Shown here one piece after another: positions 7,536-15,032 of a stretch of DNA of 33,104 bases; the stretch's first letter is position 1, and every line of letters begins with the position of its first letter. Below the pieces are notes generated by a model. The model was not told where the DNA came from and ran no database searches. It was given only the letters and a program-made list of their open reading frames with translations. The position numbers and the translations under genes were made by a program. Origin of the DNA: Christensenella sp. UBA6880 (lineage in GTDB: Bacteria > Bacillota > Clostridia > Christensenellales > CAG-917); NCBI GenBank assembly GCA_002449145.1, contig DKCG01000017.1:1-33104 (forward strand), read 5' to 3'.

Positions 7536-8972
7536 ATGAAATACGATTGTATCGTCATCGGCGGCGGTATAATAGGTTGCGCGGTGCTTGACAGACTCGC
7601 ACGCCGCAATCTCAAAGTTTTGCTTTTGGAAAAGCAGGACGACGTCGCCTCGTTTTCAACAAGAGCCAACAGCGGAATCGTGCACGCAGGTTACGACTGC
7701 GACCCGAATACGTTAAAGGCTCTCTTTAACGTCAAAGGAAACGCGCTCGTATGGCGCGACGCGGAAGAACTCGACGTTCCGTGCCTCAAATGCGGCTCTA
7801 TCGTGGTTGCAACCAAAGAGCAGTACGACGGCGTTTTGAAACTCGAACGAAAGGCAAAAGCAAACGGCGTTCAAGTGGAAGTTTGGGATAGAGAAAAGAC
7901 CCTCGCTTTCGAGCCTCATGTCTCGGACGATATAGAGTATTCGCTCTATGCGCCGAGCGCGGGTGTCGTTTCGCCTTATCAACTTTGCATAGCGTACGCC
8001 GACAGAGCGGTCCTCAACGGCGCGCAAATATTGCTCGAAAAAGAGGTTATCGCAATAGAGGATAAAGACGGCGAGTATACGGTAAAGACAAACGACGGCG
8101 AATACACCGCAAAATACGTTGTAAATTGCGCGGGCGCACACGGCGCGCATATAAACGACCTTGCGGGCGCAGAGCATTACGACACTACTTACAGACGCGG
8201 CGATTATTTCGTTCTCGACAATACGGAAAGAAAGAACGTAAACACCGTTATCTTCCAACTTCCCACCGCGCTCGGCAAAGGCGTACTCGTTGCGCCGACG
8301 GCTGACGGAAACGTCATTTACGGACCGACCGCAATCGACACGACGGACGACGACGATACGGCTTCCTCGCTCGACTCTCTCGACCTTTTGAGACGCAGCG
8401 TTCCGCTCTCTTATAAATGCCCCGCGTTCAATAAGTGCATAAGAGTGTATTCGGGACTTCGCACCATAATAGGTCACGACTTCGTAATAGGCGAGTCCAA
8501 ACTCAAAAAGAACTTTGTTATGGCAATAGGCATTTGCTCGCCGGGACTTACTTCCGCGCCCGCAATTGCAGAGTATATAGACGAACAAATCGCAAATATG
8601 TCAAACGCGACTCTCAAAGACGAATACGTCACCGTTATGCCAAAGCATAAGAGATTGCTCGAACTTGGCGAGGACGAACTCAATTCGCTCATAACGAGCG
8701 ACGAGGCGTGGGGCAGAATCGTTTGCCGTTGCGAAAAGGTTACGGAAGCGGAAATCGTACAAGCAATCCATTCGCCGCTTCAAGCGTACACCGTGGACGC
8801 GGTCAAACGCCGCACGAGAGCGGGTATGGGCAGATGTCAAGGCGGCTTCTGCGGTCCGAGAGTTATGGAAATCATATCGAGAGAACTCAACATTCCTCTC
8901 GACAAAGTCAGAAAAGGCGACGGCGCAAATTCCGAAATCGCCGTATGCAGAGTGAAGGAGGTGCAAAGATGA
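7536..8972 (+). CDS. GlpA-like FAD-dependent oxidoreductase with C-terminal BFD-type Fe-S domain
   Basis: 478 residues. The N-terminus has the FAD-binding Rossmann motif IGGGIIGCAVL (residues 8-18) followed by the DAO fold seen in glycerol-3-phosphate dehydrogenases. The C-terminal part (about 390-478) is a BFD-like domain with four cysteines at C397, C399, C434 and C439, expected to bind a [2Fe-2S] cluster. The same arrangement with the next two genes is known in many Firmicutes, where it is annotated as an anaerobic glycerol-3-phosphate dehydrogenase or related 2-hydroxy-acid oxidising complex. Electrons from the FAD would pass through the Fe-S partners. The stop overlaps the next start (ATGA). 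No glycerol kinase or facilitator gene is nearby, so the physiological substrate remains open. Confidence 0.85.
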   Translation: MKYDCIVIGGGIIGCAVLDRLARRNLKVLLLEKQDDVASFSTRANSGIVHAGYDCDPNTLKALFNVKGNALVWRDAEELDVPCLKCGSIVVATKEQYDGVLKLERKAKANGVQVEVWDREKTLAFEPHVSDDIEYSLYAPSAGVVSPYQLCIAYADRAVLNGAQILLEKEVIAIEDKDGEYTVKTNDGEYTAKYVVNCAGAHGAHINDLAGAEHYDTTYRRGDYFVLDNTERKNVNTVIFQLPTALGKGVLVAPTADGNVIYGPTAIDTTDDDDTASSLDSLDLLRRSVPLSYKCPAFNKCIRVYSGLRTIIGHDFVIGESKLKKNFVMAIGICSPGLTSAPAIAEYIDEQIANMSNATLKDEYVTVMPKHKRLLELGEDELNSLITSDEAWGRIVCRCEKVTEAEIVQAIHSPLQAYTVDAVKRRTRAGMGRCQGGFCGPRVMEIISRELNIPLDKVRKGDGANSEIAVCRVKEVQR

Positions 8973-10210
8973 GCGCACTTTCATACGACGTAGTTATCAT
9001 AGGCGGCGGCCCTGCAGGTATGGCGGCGGCTCTCGCTTCTCGCAAGCAAGGCGCAAAAACGCTCGTTCTCGAGCGTGACGTGCGACTGGGCGGCATACTC
9101 AATCAGTGCATACACCAAGGCTTCGGACTTCATTATTTCGGCGAAGAAATGACCGGACCCGAGTATGCGGACAGATTCCGCAAAATGGTCGAGGCGGAAG
9201 ACATCGACGTTATGCTCGAAAGTATGGTGCTTTCCCTTGACGAAAACAAGGAAGTATGCGTGCTTTCGCCAACGCAAGGATATTGCAAAATAAAGGCGGG
9301 CGCAATCGTGCTTGCAATGGGTTGCAGAGAACGCACCGCGGGCGCAATCGCGCTTCCCGGCACTCGACCCGCTGGCATTTACACCGCAGGTATGGCGCAA
9401 AAGATTTGCAACCTCGACGGCTATCTCGTGGGCAAGGACGTAGTCATTCTCGGAAGCGGCGACATAGGACTCATTATGGCGCGTCGTATGACAACCGAGG
9501 GCGCAAACGTCAAACTCGTGCTCGAACTTATGCCGTATTCGAGCGGACTCAAACGTAACATCGTTCAGTGCCTCGACGACTACGGTATTCCCATCAAGTA
9601 CAGCCACACAATCACGAGAGTGGAAGGCAAGCCGCGTATGACGGGACTTTGGTACGCACCCGTAGGCGCGGACAGAAAACCCGACCTTTCAAAAGAGCAG
9701 TACGTTGCGTGCGACACGCTCTTGCTGTCCGTCGGTCTTATCCCCGAAAACGATTTGCTAAACGGCACTAACGTCGAAATGAGCAGAATCACCAACGGCG
9801 CGGTCGTTGACGAAAACAGAATGACGAGCGTAGAGGGCATATTCTCTTGCGGAAACGTTCTTCACGTTCACGACCTTGTGGACAACGTATCCCACGAGGC
9901 GGAAACGGCTGGCGAGTGCGCGGCGAAATACGCTTTGGGCAAATCCGAAAAACTCGGCGAAAGAGTCAACGTCGTTGCAAAAGACGGCGTAAGATACGCG
10001 CTTCCGCAAATCCTCAACAAGGGCGAAGGAAAAGTGCAAATCTTTTTCAGAGTCGGCGACGTGTACAAAAACTGCAAACTTATCGTCGAAAGCGACGGAA
10101 ACGTCCTTGCAAGCAAAAAATGTATGGTTCTTGCCCCGGGTGAAATGGGCAACGTGATTATAGACAAATCCGCCGTTACTGGCGACGTCGTCGTGAGGTT
10201 GGAAAAATGA
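8969..10210 (+). CDS. NAD(P)/FAD-dependent oxidoreductase, GlpB-like partner
   Basis: 413 residues beginning MSALSYD. The dinucleotide-binding motif IIGGGPAGMAAA sits at the N-terminus, LGGILNQCIHQGFG follows at about residues 40-55, and a second nucleotide-binding motif (VILGSGDIGLI) lies near residue 160, as in pyridine nucleotide-disulfide type oxidoreductases. In this operon type it is thought to take electrons from the GlpA-like subunit and transfer them to NAD(P) or another acceptor. The start at 8969 overlaps the previous stop as ATGA and is preceded by GAAGGAGGTG, a near-perfect ribosome site; a longer frame opening at 8708 in the same reading frame lies inside the preceding gene and is rejected. 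Its own stop again overlaps the next gene by ATGA. Confidence 0.88.
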   Translation: MSALSYDVVIIGGGPAGMAAALASRKQGAKTLVLERDVRLGGILNQCIHQGFGLHYFGEEMTGPEYADRFRKMVEAEDIDVMLESMVLSLDENKEVCVLSPTQGYCKIKAGAIVLAMGCRERTAGAIALPGTRPAGIYTAGMAQKICNLDGYLVGKDVVILGSGDIGLIMARRMTTEGANVKLVLELMPYSSGLKRNIVQCLDDYGIPIKYSHTITRVEGKPRMTGLWYAPVGADRKPDLSKEQYVACDTLLLSVGLIPENDLLNGTNVEMSRITNGAVVDENRMTSVEGIFSCGNVLHVHDLVDNVSHEAETAGECAAKYALGKSEKLGERVNVVAKDGVRYALPQILNKGEGKVQIFFRVGDVYKNCKLIVESDGNVLASKKCMVLAPGEMGNVIIDKSAVTGDVVVRLEK

Positions 10211-10545
10211 ATACAATTTGCATAATGTGTCCCATGGGCTGTCCTCTTACTATCGAAGAAATAAACGGTGAAGTCGTCGTTTCTGGCAACACTTGCAAAC
10301 GAGGCGAGATATACGGAAAAGAGGAATACACGCACCCTAAAAGATGCGTCACCACGCTCGTTGAAATGAAGTCGGGCGGCGTCGCTTCTTGCAAAACGTC
10401 AACCACCGTTCCCAAAGAACGTATTTTCGACGTGGTGAATTTTATCGGCAAACTCAGAGTTCCCGACGATGTAAAAATCGGCGACGTGGTCGCAAAAGAC
10501 GTTCTCGGCTTGGGTGCTGACGTAGTTATCACAGGAAGAAAATAA
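10207..10545 (+). CDS. DUF1667 Fe-S protein of the oxidoreductase complex
   Basis: 112 residues with an N-terminal CxxCxxxC motif (C5, C8, C12) and a fourth cysteine at C30 (NTCKRG), the pattern of DUF1667 proteins. These small proteins regularly follow GlpA-like and FAD oxidoreductase genes and are presumed to carry an Fe-S cluster as the third subunit; the biochemical role is inferred from context. It is translationally coupled (ATGA) to the previous gene and followed by a terminator, so the operon has three genes. Confidence 0.85.
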   Translation: MNTICIMCPMGCPLTIEEINGEVVVSGNTCKRGEIYGKEEYTHPKRCVTTLVEMKSGGVASCKTSTTVPKERIFDVVNFIGKLRVPDDVKIGDVVAKDVLGLGADVVITGRK

Positions 10546-10552
10546 TATCAGA

Positions 10553-10596
10553 AACGGACTTTTTGCGCGACATTTTGGGGCGTTAAGTCCGTTTTT
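10553..10596 (+). terminator. Terminator of the oxidoreductase operon
   Basis: AACGGACTT (10553-10561) pairs with AAGTCCGTT (10585-10593), followed by a T-run. The 9-bp arm is the same sequence used in the terminator at 48-76. Confidence 0.7.
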
Positions 10597-10673
10597 GCTT
10601 ATGATTTGCTTTGCGAAAGGTCAATTCGATTGCGCATATCGGATCGATTTTCAAAGTGCGAAAGAAGAAAACT

Positions 10674-12221
10674 ATGAGGATAAAAGGCAGACGCATATTC
10701 AATTCGAGACCTATGCTGTTTTTCGCTTTGACTCTCGTATTCGGCATAATTATCGCCGAAGCGTGTTACGGTTTGAGCGTATGGGCGTTTCTTTCTCTGC
10801 TTTTGGTTTTCCTTTTTTCGTTCGCGCTTGTCCTCGCTTTCAAAAAGTCGAGAAAACTATTTTATATTCCTCTTGCGCTAATCGTCGGTTTCGTTGCGAT
10901 GTCCGCTACGAATTTGCAATATAATTCGGTAGATTTGAATAATTATTCAGGCGAGATAACCGCAAAAGTCAACAGCGAAATAATATATAGCGGCGAATAT
11001 TACACCTTTGACGCCGCCGAAATTTGCGTTGAAGGCGAGAAAGTCAAGTACGAGGCGAGAGTTTACGCATACATTGACGATTTGGACTTTTCCGTCGGCG
11101 ACGCCGTGGTTTTTACGGGCAAATTGCGCTATTATTCTCACAAGAAATTCGACAACTACTATCCTCGCAAAATATCGAGCGGTCAACGCTATTCGATAAC
11201 CGCGTATTCCGCGCGTAGAGTTTCGGGCGGCAAGTTGAGTTTTCCCGACAATCTGCAAGTGCGCATAAAGAAGATATTGCGCCGAAATCTCGACGACAAA
11301 ACCGCTTCTATCGTTCAAGCCCTCGTGCTCGGCGACAAATCGGGCATTGATTCAAATCTGTACGACGACATCAAATCCGGCGGACTCGCTCACGTCCTTG
11401 CGGTCAGCGGTCTGCACGTTTCAACGCTCGCCACCGCGATTTATTTCGTACTCAAAAAGTTGAAAGTCAATCCCAAAGCGAGTTTCGGAATAGTGCTTGT
11501 TGCTACGTTTTTCTATTCTATGCTTTGTTCATTCACGGCTTCGTCGCTTCGCGCGGTGATTATGAGCGGCGTGTATATGTTCTCGTCGGCGTTCTCGAAA
11601 AAGAAAGACGACGTTTCATCAATATCTCTTGCCGCAATCGTAATTCTTATGATTCGTCCCGCCGATTTGTTCGACATCGGATTTTTGCTTTCGTTCGCTT
11701 CCGTTTTCGGCATATTCATTTTCGACAGACCGTTTGAAAGGGCAGGGCTTAAACTCGTCGAAAAGATAAGTCCGAAACGTAAAATCGGCACGAATTTCGC
11801 AAAAGTCTGCGCATTGTCCTTTGCGACGAACTTGTTTACTTATCCGCTCGTTGCGTATTTCTTCGGCGAAGTGCCGACTTTGTTTGTGCTGTCAAACTTC
11901 TTGATTCTTCCGTACATAATGGCGTTTTACGTCATCGCGCTCATACTCGTCACCCTTGCCGCGATAACGGGCTTCGGCGGATTCGTTTTGCCGCTCAAGT
12001 ATCTGCTCGTGCCGTTCAGATTGTTCGTCGGACTTGTCGGAAACGTAAGTTTTTCGACGATTTCCGTATCTGCGGATATAATCACGGTCGTTGCTCTTAT
12101 CGTGCTTATGGCGTTCGTTTCGAGATTCGTATTTCTCGACAGAGTGAAGAAAACGAGAGGTGCATGCCTTATTCTTTGCGCCGCTATGGTGCTGCGCTCG
12201 ATGCTTATTGCTTTTGCTTAA
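10674..12221 (+). CDS. comEC: ComEC/Rec2-family membrane channel lacking the C-terminal hydrolase domain
   Basis: About 515 residues. Two or three N-terminal membrane helices and a soluble beta-rich region (DUF4131, about residues 60-190) come first. Then comes the ComEC core with its landmark stretch SGGLAHVLAVSGLHVSTLA near residue 240, an SSLRAVIM segment, and about eight further helices. ComEC forms the inner-membrane channel for single-stranded DNA in natural transformation. Many ComEC proteins carry a metallo-beta-lactamase-like domain at the C-terminus; here the protein ends after the last helices, so it is the short form or has lost the domain. The ATG at 10674 is preferred to a TTG at 10611, but the ribosome site (AAAGAAG) is weak and the start is uncertain. 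The stop codon is the first element of a tandem repeat array. Confidence 0.85.
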   Translation: MRIKGRRIFNSRPMLFFALTLVFGIIIAEACYGLSVWAFLSLLLVFLFSFALVLAFKKSRKLFYIPLALIVGFVAMSATNLQYNSVDLNNYSGEITAKVNSEIIYSGEYYTFDAAEICVEGEKVKYEARVYAYIDDLDFSVGDAVVFTGKLRYYSHKKFDNYYPRKISSGQRYSITAYSARRVSGGKLSFPDNLQVRIKKILRRNLDDKTASIVQALVLGDKSGIDSNLYDDIKSGGLAHVLAVSGLHVSTLATAIYFVLKKLKVNPKASFGIVLVATFFYSMLCSFTASSLRAVIMSGVYMFSSAFSKKKDDVSSISLAAIVILMIRPADLFDIGFLLSFASVFGIFIFDRPFERAGLKLVEKISPKRKIGTNFAKVCALSFATNLFTYPLVAYFFGEVPTLFVLSNFLILPYIMAFYVIALILVTLAAITGFGGFVLPLKYLLVPFRLFVGLVGNVSFSTISVSADIITVVALIVLMAFVSRFVFLDRVKKTRGACLILCAAMVLRSMLIAFA

Positions 12222-12428
12222 TGCCGCCTTTGCCTAATGCCGCTTGCGCTCGATGTCGCTTGCGCTCGATGTCGCTTGCGCTCGATGTCGCTTTCGCTCG
12301 ATGTCGCTTGCGCTCGATGTCGCTTTCGCTTAATGTCGCTTTCGCTTAATGTCGCTTTCGCTCGATGTCGCTTTCGCTCGATGTCGCTTGCACTTAATGT
12401 CGCTTGCGCTCTATGTCGCTTGCGCTCG
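12221..12428. repeat. 16-bp tandem repeat array, 13 units, directly after comEC
   Basis: Exactly spaced 16-base units of consensus ATGTCGCTTKCGCTYG run from 12221 to 12428. The first unit is degenerate (ATGCCGCCTTTGCCTA) and the TAA stop of comEC is made by the junction GCTTA|A. The preceding coding sequence (from about 12185) already contains unit-like pieces (GCTGCGCTCGATG), so the array seems to have grown out of the gene end. Sixteen is not a multiple of three, so reading frames through it are not conserved; short frames there are shadows. There are no spacers, so it is not a CRISPR. Confidence 0.95.
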
Positions 12429-12725
12429 ATACGGTGTTTGTCGGGTTTGGGTAATTCCGTATTTTGCCGTTGCCGTCCGCATTTGATTTTCGATTAGCGC
12501 AAAGATTGTTTTTGTCACGAAATGCGTTTGAGTTTGCAAAAAAAAAAACGAGATATTTTTCGTATGTTTTTTGCTTATTTTTGCACGTTTTTTCTACTGT
12601 TTTTCGTCGTTTTTGCATATCCTAATATCGTGAAAACGCAATATTTTTCCGCATTTTTCGCTATTTTTGGCGACAAAAAGGGGGATTTGGCGGAAAAAAA
12701 GAAAAATGTATTGCGCTTGCGCTCG
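12429..12725. other. AT-rich non-coding stretch after the repeat array
   Basis: About 300 bases with homopolymer A and T tracts (a run of nine A near 12540, several T runs). A possible 79-codon frame in it lacks a ribosome site and has low-complexity composition, so I do not call it a gene. GCGCTTGCGCTCG near 12712 echoes the tandem repeat unit upstream. Confidence 0.5.
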
Positions 12726-12754
12726 TTGTGTGTTAAGATAATTATGTTTATAAT
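12726..12754 (+). promoter_or_regulatory. Promoter of the Pro/Glu-rich DUF1508-like protein
   Basis: TTGTGT (12726-12731), a 17-base spacer and TATAAT (12749-12754). The leader is short and runs directly into GAGGGAG, the ribosome site for the ATG at 12778. Confidence 0.7.
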
Positions 12755-12777
12755 ACTCTGATGAGGGAGTGAAAATT

Positions 12778-13989
12778 ATGCAAGACTTCAAACTCGGCCC
12801 GTTCGACGGCGCCGCCGCATTGATCGTCATCGTCGTTGCAATCGTTGCAGCGCTTGCTATCGTTGCCGTTTTAGTGGTCAACATCGTCAAAGCCGTAAAG
12901 GAACGTAACGACAACAAAGAAGACCAAGCCGAAAACGAATTTTTCGCAGAATACGGCGTTACGGGCGAGGAATTGCGCCTCAATCAAAAAATCGCACAAA
13001 AACGTCAGGAACTTCTCGGACTTTTGCGTAAAAAGAAAGTCAAAGCCGCAAAGACTGCCGAGCCTGCAAACGAACCTATCGTTCAAGACGAGCCTGTCGT
13101 GACGGAAGAACCTGTAGCGGAAGAACCCGTGCAAGAGCCTATCCCCGAACCCGTCGTTCAAGAGGAAGTTAAGGAAGAACCCGCACCCGTCGAAGAACCC
13201 GTAAAAGAAGAAGTCAAAGACGAGCCCGTTCAAGAGCCTATCGTCGAGCCTGTAAAGGAAGAACCGAAGGCCGAACCGGTGCAAGAACCTATCCCCGAAC
13301 CCGTCGTTCAAGAGGAAGTCAAGGAAGAACCCGCACCCGTCGAAGAACCCAAGAAACAAGGCGTTGCGAAACCCGCCACAAAGAAAGTCGTCAAGAAGAA
13401 GCCCGACGACTGGTCGAAGTACGACGGAACGTACGAGGGATATTATTACGACCCCGAAGACGCTTGCTACTATGAAGGTACGCCTTCTGCCGCGCTTGCA
13501 AAGAAACTCGCCGCAAAAGAAGCGGAACTTGAGGCTCTCAACGCAAACAAGGACAAGAAAGTTGTCATCAAGAAAGTTGCGCCGCCGTTTGCCGCGCTCA
13601 AGACGCCCAAGAATAAACGTCAAGCACCCAAGCCCGTTGAAGGCTTCGACGAATCGGTTATCTATGGCAAGTACATCATCGAACATGTCGACAAAGAGGA
13701 CGGCACGCAAGAGTGGTTCTATACACTCTATGACGCAAACGGAAACGACATTTACGAAAGTTCCAACTACACTACGCTGGAATATTGCGAGCGCGCAATC
13801 AATCGTTTCAAGTCGCATGCCATCATCGGCACCTACACAATCGAGGCGGCAGACGGAAAATTCTTTTTCGTGCTTAAACGTAAGACGTACGTCCACAAGG
13901 GATCGCCGCAAAATACGTTTGAAGAAGCAAACAGCCATATGAGAGAAATCAAGAACTTTGCGCAAACGGACATCGTAAGAGTTCAATAA
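12778..13989 (+). CDS. Membrane-anchored Pro/Glu/Val-rich protein with two C-terminal DUF1508-like domains
   Basis: 403 residues. One strong N-terminal membrane helix (about 14-38) is followed by a charged stretch and a Pro/Glu/Val-rich linker (about 95-190) built of EEPV and QEP units; a basic patch (198-210) comes next. An aromatic motif (DGTYEGYYYDPEDACYYEG, about 216-234) and a helical Ala/Lys segment follow. The C-terminus (297-347 and 350-396) contains two copies of a fold like DUF1508/YegP: GKYIIEH...WFYTLYDANGNDIYESS resembles the GKFxI...F.LKAANGEIIxSSE pattern, the second copy being more diverged. Function is unknown; the linker suggests a spacer carrying the domain away from the membrane. 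It is a single gene with its own promoter and terminator. I took the ATG at 12778 because GAGGGAG is 8 bases upstream; a GTG at 12769 overlaps that site. Confidence 0.85.
   Translation: MQDFKLGPFDGAAALIVIVVAIVAALAIVAVLVVNIVKAVKERNDNKEDQAENEFFAEYGVTGEELRLNQKIAQKRQELLGLLRKKKVKAAKTAEPANEPIVQDEPVVTEEPVAEEPVQEPIPEPVVQEEVKEEPAPVEEPVKEEVKDEPVQEPIVEPVKEEPKAEPVQEPIPEPVVQEEVKEEPAPVEEPKKQGVAKPATKKVVKKKPDDWSKYDGTYEGYYYDPEDACYYEGTPSAALAKKLAAKEAELEALNANKDKKVVIKKVAPPFAALKTPKNKRQAPKPVEGFDESVIYGKYIIEHVDKEDGTQEWFYTLYDANGNDIYESSNYTTLEYCERAINRFKSHAIIGTYTIEAADGKFFFVLKRKTYVHKGSPQNTFEEANSHMREIKNFAQTDIVRVQ
13129..13350 (+). repeat. 72-bp near-identical direct repeats inside the Pro/Glu-rich linker
   Basis: Positions 13129-13200 and 13279-13350 differ by only a few bases and both encode VQEPIPEPVVQEEVKEEPAP plus VEEP. 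They are 150 bases apart, in frame, so recombination would delete or duplicate 50 residues of the linker without breaking the protein. Confidence 0.9.
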
Positions 13990-14000
13990 CGAAGCAAAGA

Positions 14001-14027
14001 GCGCAACGGACAAACCGTTGCGCTTTT
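14001..14027 (+). terminator. Terminator after the DUF1508-like gene
   Basis: GCGCAACGG pairs with CCGTTGCGC over a loop of five and is followed by TTTT, 11 bases after the stop. Confidence 0.85.
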
Positions 14028-14040
14028 CGTATCTATAATA

Positions 14041-14068
14041 TTGAAAGATATAACACGGCAAATAATAT
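14041..14068 (+). promoter_or_regulatory. Candidate promoter of the LUD-domain gene
   Basis: TTGAAA (14041-14046), 16 bases, TAATAT (14063-14068). The region is AT-rich and contains further -10-like hexamers, so the exact start is unsure. Confidence 0.4.
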
Positions 14069-14111
14069 TACGCAGATAATATTGCTAACAAATATAAGGA
14101 TAGGAGTATAT

Positions 14112-14720
14112 ATGGATTTTTCGGTTTTGAAAAAGAATCTCGAATCGCACGGATTTCAAGTTTCGACGTTTGAAACGACAAAGGAAGCAAGCGAGTATCT
14201 AAACAGTCAAATTGACGGCAAAAGCATAGGTTTCGGCGGAAGCGTAACGCTCGACCAAATGAACGTTTTGAAACTGCTTGAAACGCACAATAAGGTGCTT
14301 TATCGTTTCGACAATCCCGACGGCAAAACACCCGCCGAAGTTATGAAAGAATCGCTTACGGCAGACGTATTCCTCACAAGTGCGAACGGCGTTGCCGAAA
14401 CGGGCGAAATAATAAACATCGACGGCAACTGCAACAGAGTGGCAGGCGAGTTGTACGGACATCAGAAGGTGTATATAATCATCGGCAAAAACAAAATCGA
14501 GCCTGATTTTGAAAGCGCGTTGTGGCGAGCAAGAAATATTGCCGCGCCGAAGAATGCCGTCAGACTTCACAGAAACACTCCATGTGCCGAAAACGGCGGT
14601 GACAAATGTTATGATTGTTCGAGTCCCGAACGCATTTGCAAAGCCTTGACCGTCCTTTGGCGCAAGCCCACGAATTGCCCCTACGAAGTGGTTGTCGTCA
14701 ACGAGGAATTAGGGTATTGA
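14112..14720 (+). CDS. LUD-domain protein (lactate-utilisation LutB/LutC family, DUF162)
   Basis: 202 residues starting MDFSVLKKN. The LUD fold is recognisable from the GGSVTLDQMNVLKLL segment (about 45-60), the TSANGVAETGEIINIDGNCNR motif (about 97-117) and the VYIIIGKNKI strand. Stand-alone LUD proteins of this size are common in Clostridia. Relatives take part in lactate oxidation (LutABC), but the single-domain form lacks the ferredoxin domain and its reaction is not established. Several C-terminal cysteines (CAENGGDKCYDCSSPERIC, about 158-176) form a CxxC-rich cluster that could bind metal. The start at 14112 follows ATAGGAGT. It appears to be monocistronic. Confidence 0.85.
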   Translation: MDFSVLKKNLESHGFQVSTFETTKEASEYLNSQIDGKSIGFGGSVTLDQMNVLKLLETHNKVLYRFDNPDGKTPAEVMKESLTADVFLTSANGVAETGEIINIDGNCNRVAGELYGHQKVYIIIGKNKIEPDFESALWRARNIAAPKNAVRLHRNTPCAENGGDKCYDCSSPERICKALTVLWRKPTNCPYEVVVVNEELGY

Positions 14721-14728
14721 TCGAATCA

Positions 14729-14778
14729 ATTAATAATTAATAATTAATAATTAATAATTGAGGGTGGGCGTTGCCCAC
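14729..14778. repeat. 7-bp AT microsatellite followed by a GC hairpin
   Basis: About four copies of ATTAATA (14729-14759) run into GTGGGC-GTT-GCCCAC (14764-14778). The hairpin could act as a terminator for the LUD gene but has no T-run. It is the only other content of the 312-base gap to 15032, apart from the duplicated gene end described separately. Confidence 0.6.
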
Positions 14779-14806
14779 ACCTAAATTTGTAAACATCGCA
14801 CCATAT

Positions 14807-14830
14807 AAAAAAGGCACTCAAACGAGTGCC
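14807..14830 (-). terminator. Distal terminator of the GGGtGRT operon (copy 1)
   Basis: On the minus strand GGCACTC (14824-14830 complement) pairs with GAGTGCC over four bases, then six T. It belongs to the duplicated 3' segment and resembles copy 2 at 14952. Confidence 0.8.
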
Positions 14831-14892
14831 TTTTGTGTTACCGGTGCTATTTGCTTACGCAAATAATCTAACGTTGCTTTGCGCAACTGATA

Positions 14893-14938
14893 TTACTTCG
14901 TCAAACCTTCTTGAACCACAACGGCACAAGCGACCGAT
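14893..14938 (-). pseudogene. Orphan C-terminal tail of a second GGGtGRT gene
   Basis: Read on the minus strand this encodes SVACAVVVQEGLTK and a TAA stop, matching the last residues of the intact gene (SVACAVAVQEGLTK) with one substitution and several synonymous changes. Homology stops abruptly upstream at about 14938. The 3' flank down to the terminator at 14807 is also a copy of the flank of the intact gene, offset by 140 bases. It is therefore the leftover end of a tandem duplicate. Confidence 0.85.
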
Positions 14939-14951
14939 TTTTACGCACCAG

Positions 14952-14976
14952 AAAAGGCACTCATAGAGTGCCTTTT
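14952..14976 (-). terminator. Proximal terminator of the GGGtGRT operon (copy 2)
   Basis: AAAAGGCACTC (14952-14962) pairs with GAGTGCCTTTT (14966-14976) over a three-base loop. It lies about 57 bases beyond the intact gene's stop. The 3' region between also holds ATTTGC-GTAA-GCAAAT and a CGTTTGC/GCGAACG hairpin. Confidence 0.8.
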
Positions 14977-15032
14977 GTGTTACCGGTGCTATTTGCTTAC
15001 GCAAATAATTTCTCGTTCGCTTGTGCAAACGA

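Noticed and set aside
8708..8968. N-terminal extension of the GlpB-like oxidoreductase
   Set aside because: It overlaps the preceding gene in another frame; the start at 8969 has a perfect ribosome site and ATGA coupling.
12221..12428. CRISPR array
   Set aside because: Units are 16 bp, contiguous and without unique spacers, so this is a simple tandem repeat.
12164..12497. Short repeat-coded plus-strand frames
   Set aside because: They are translations of the tandem array in different frames; unit length is not a multiple of three.
12871..14061. 396-codon minus-strand frame opposite the Pro/Glu-rich gene
   Set aside because: Low-complexity Phe/Arg/Gly-rich translation produced by the opposite strand of the repeat linker.
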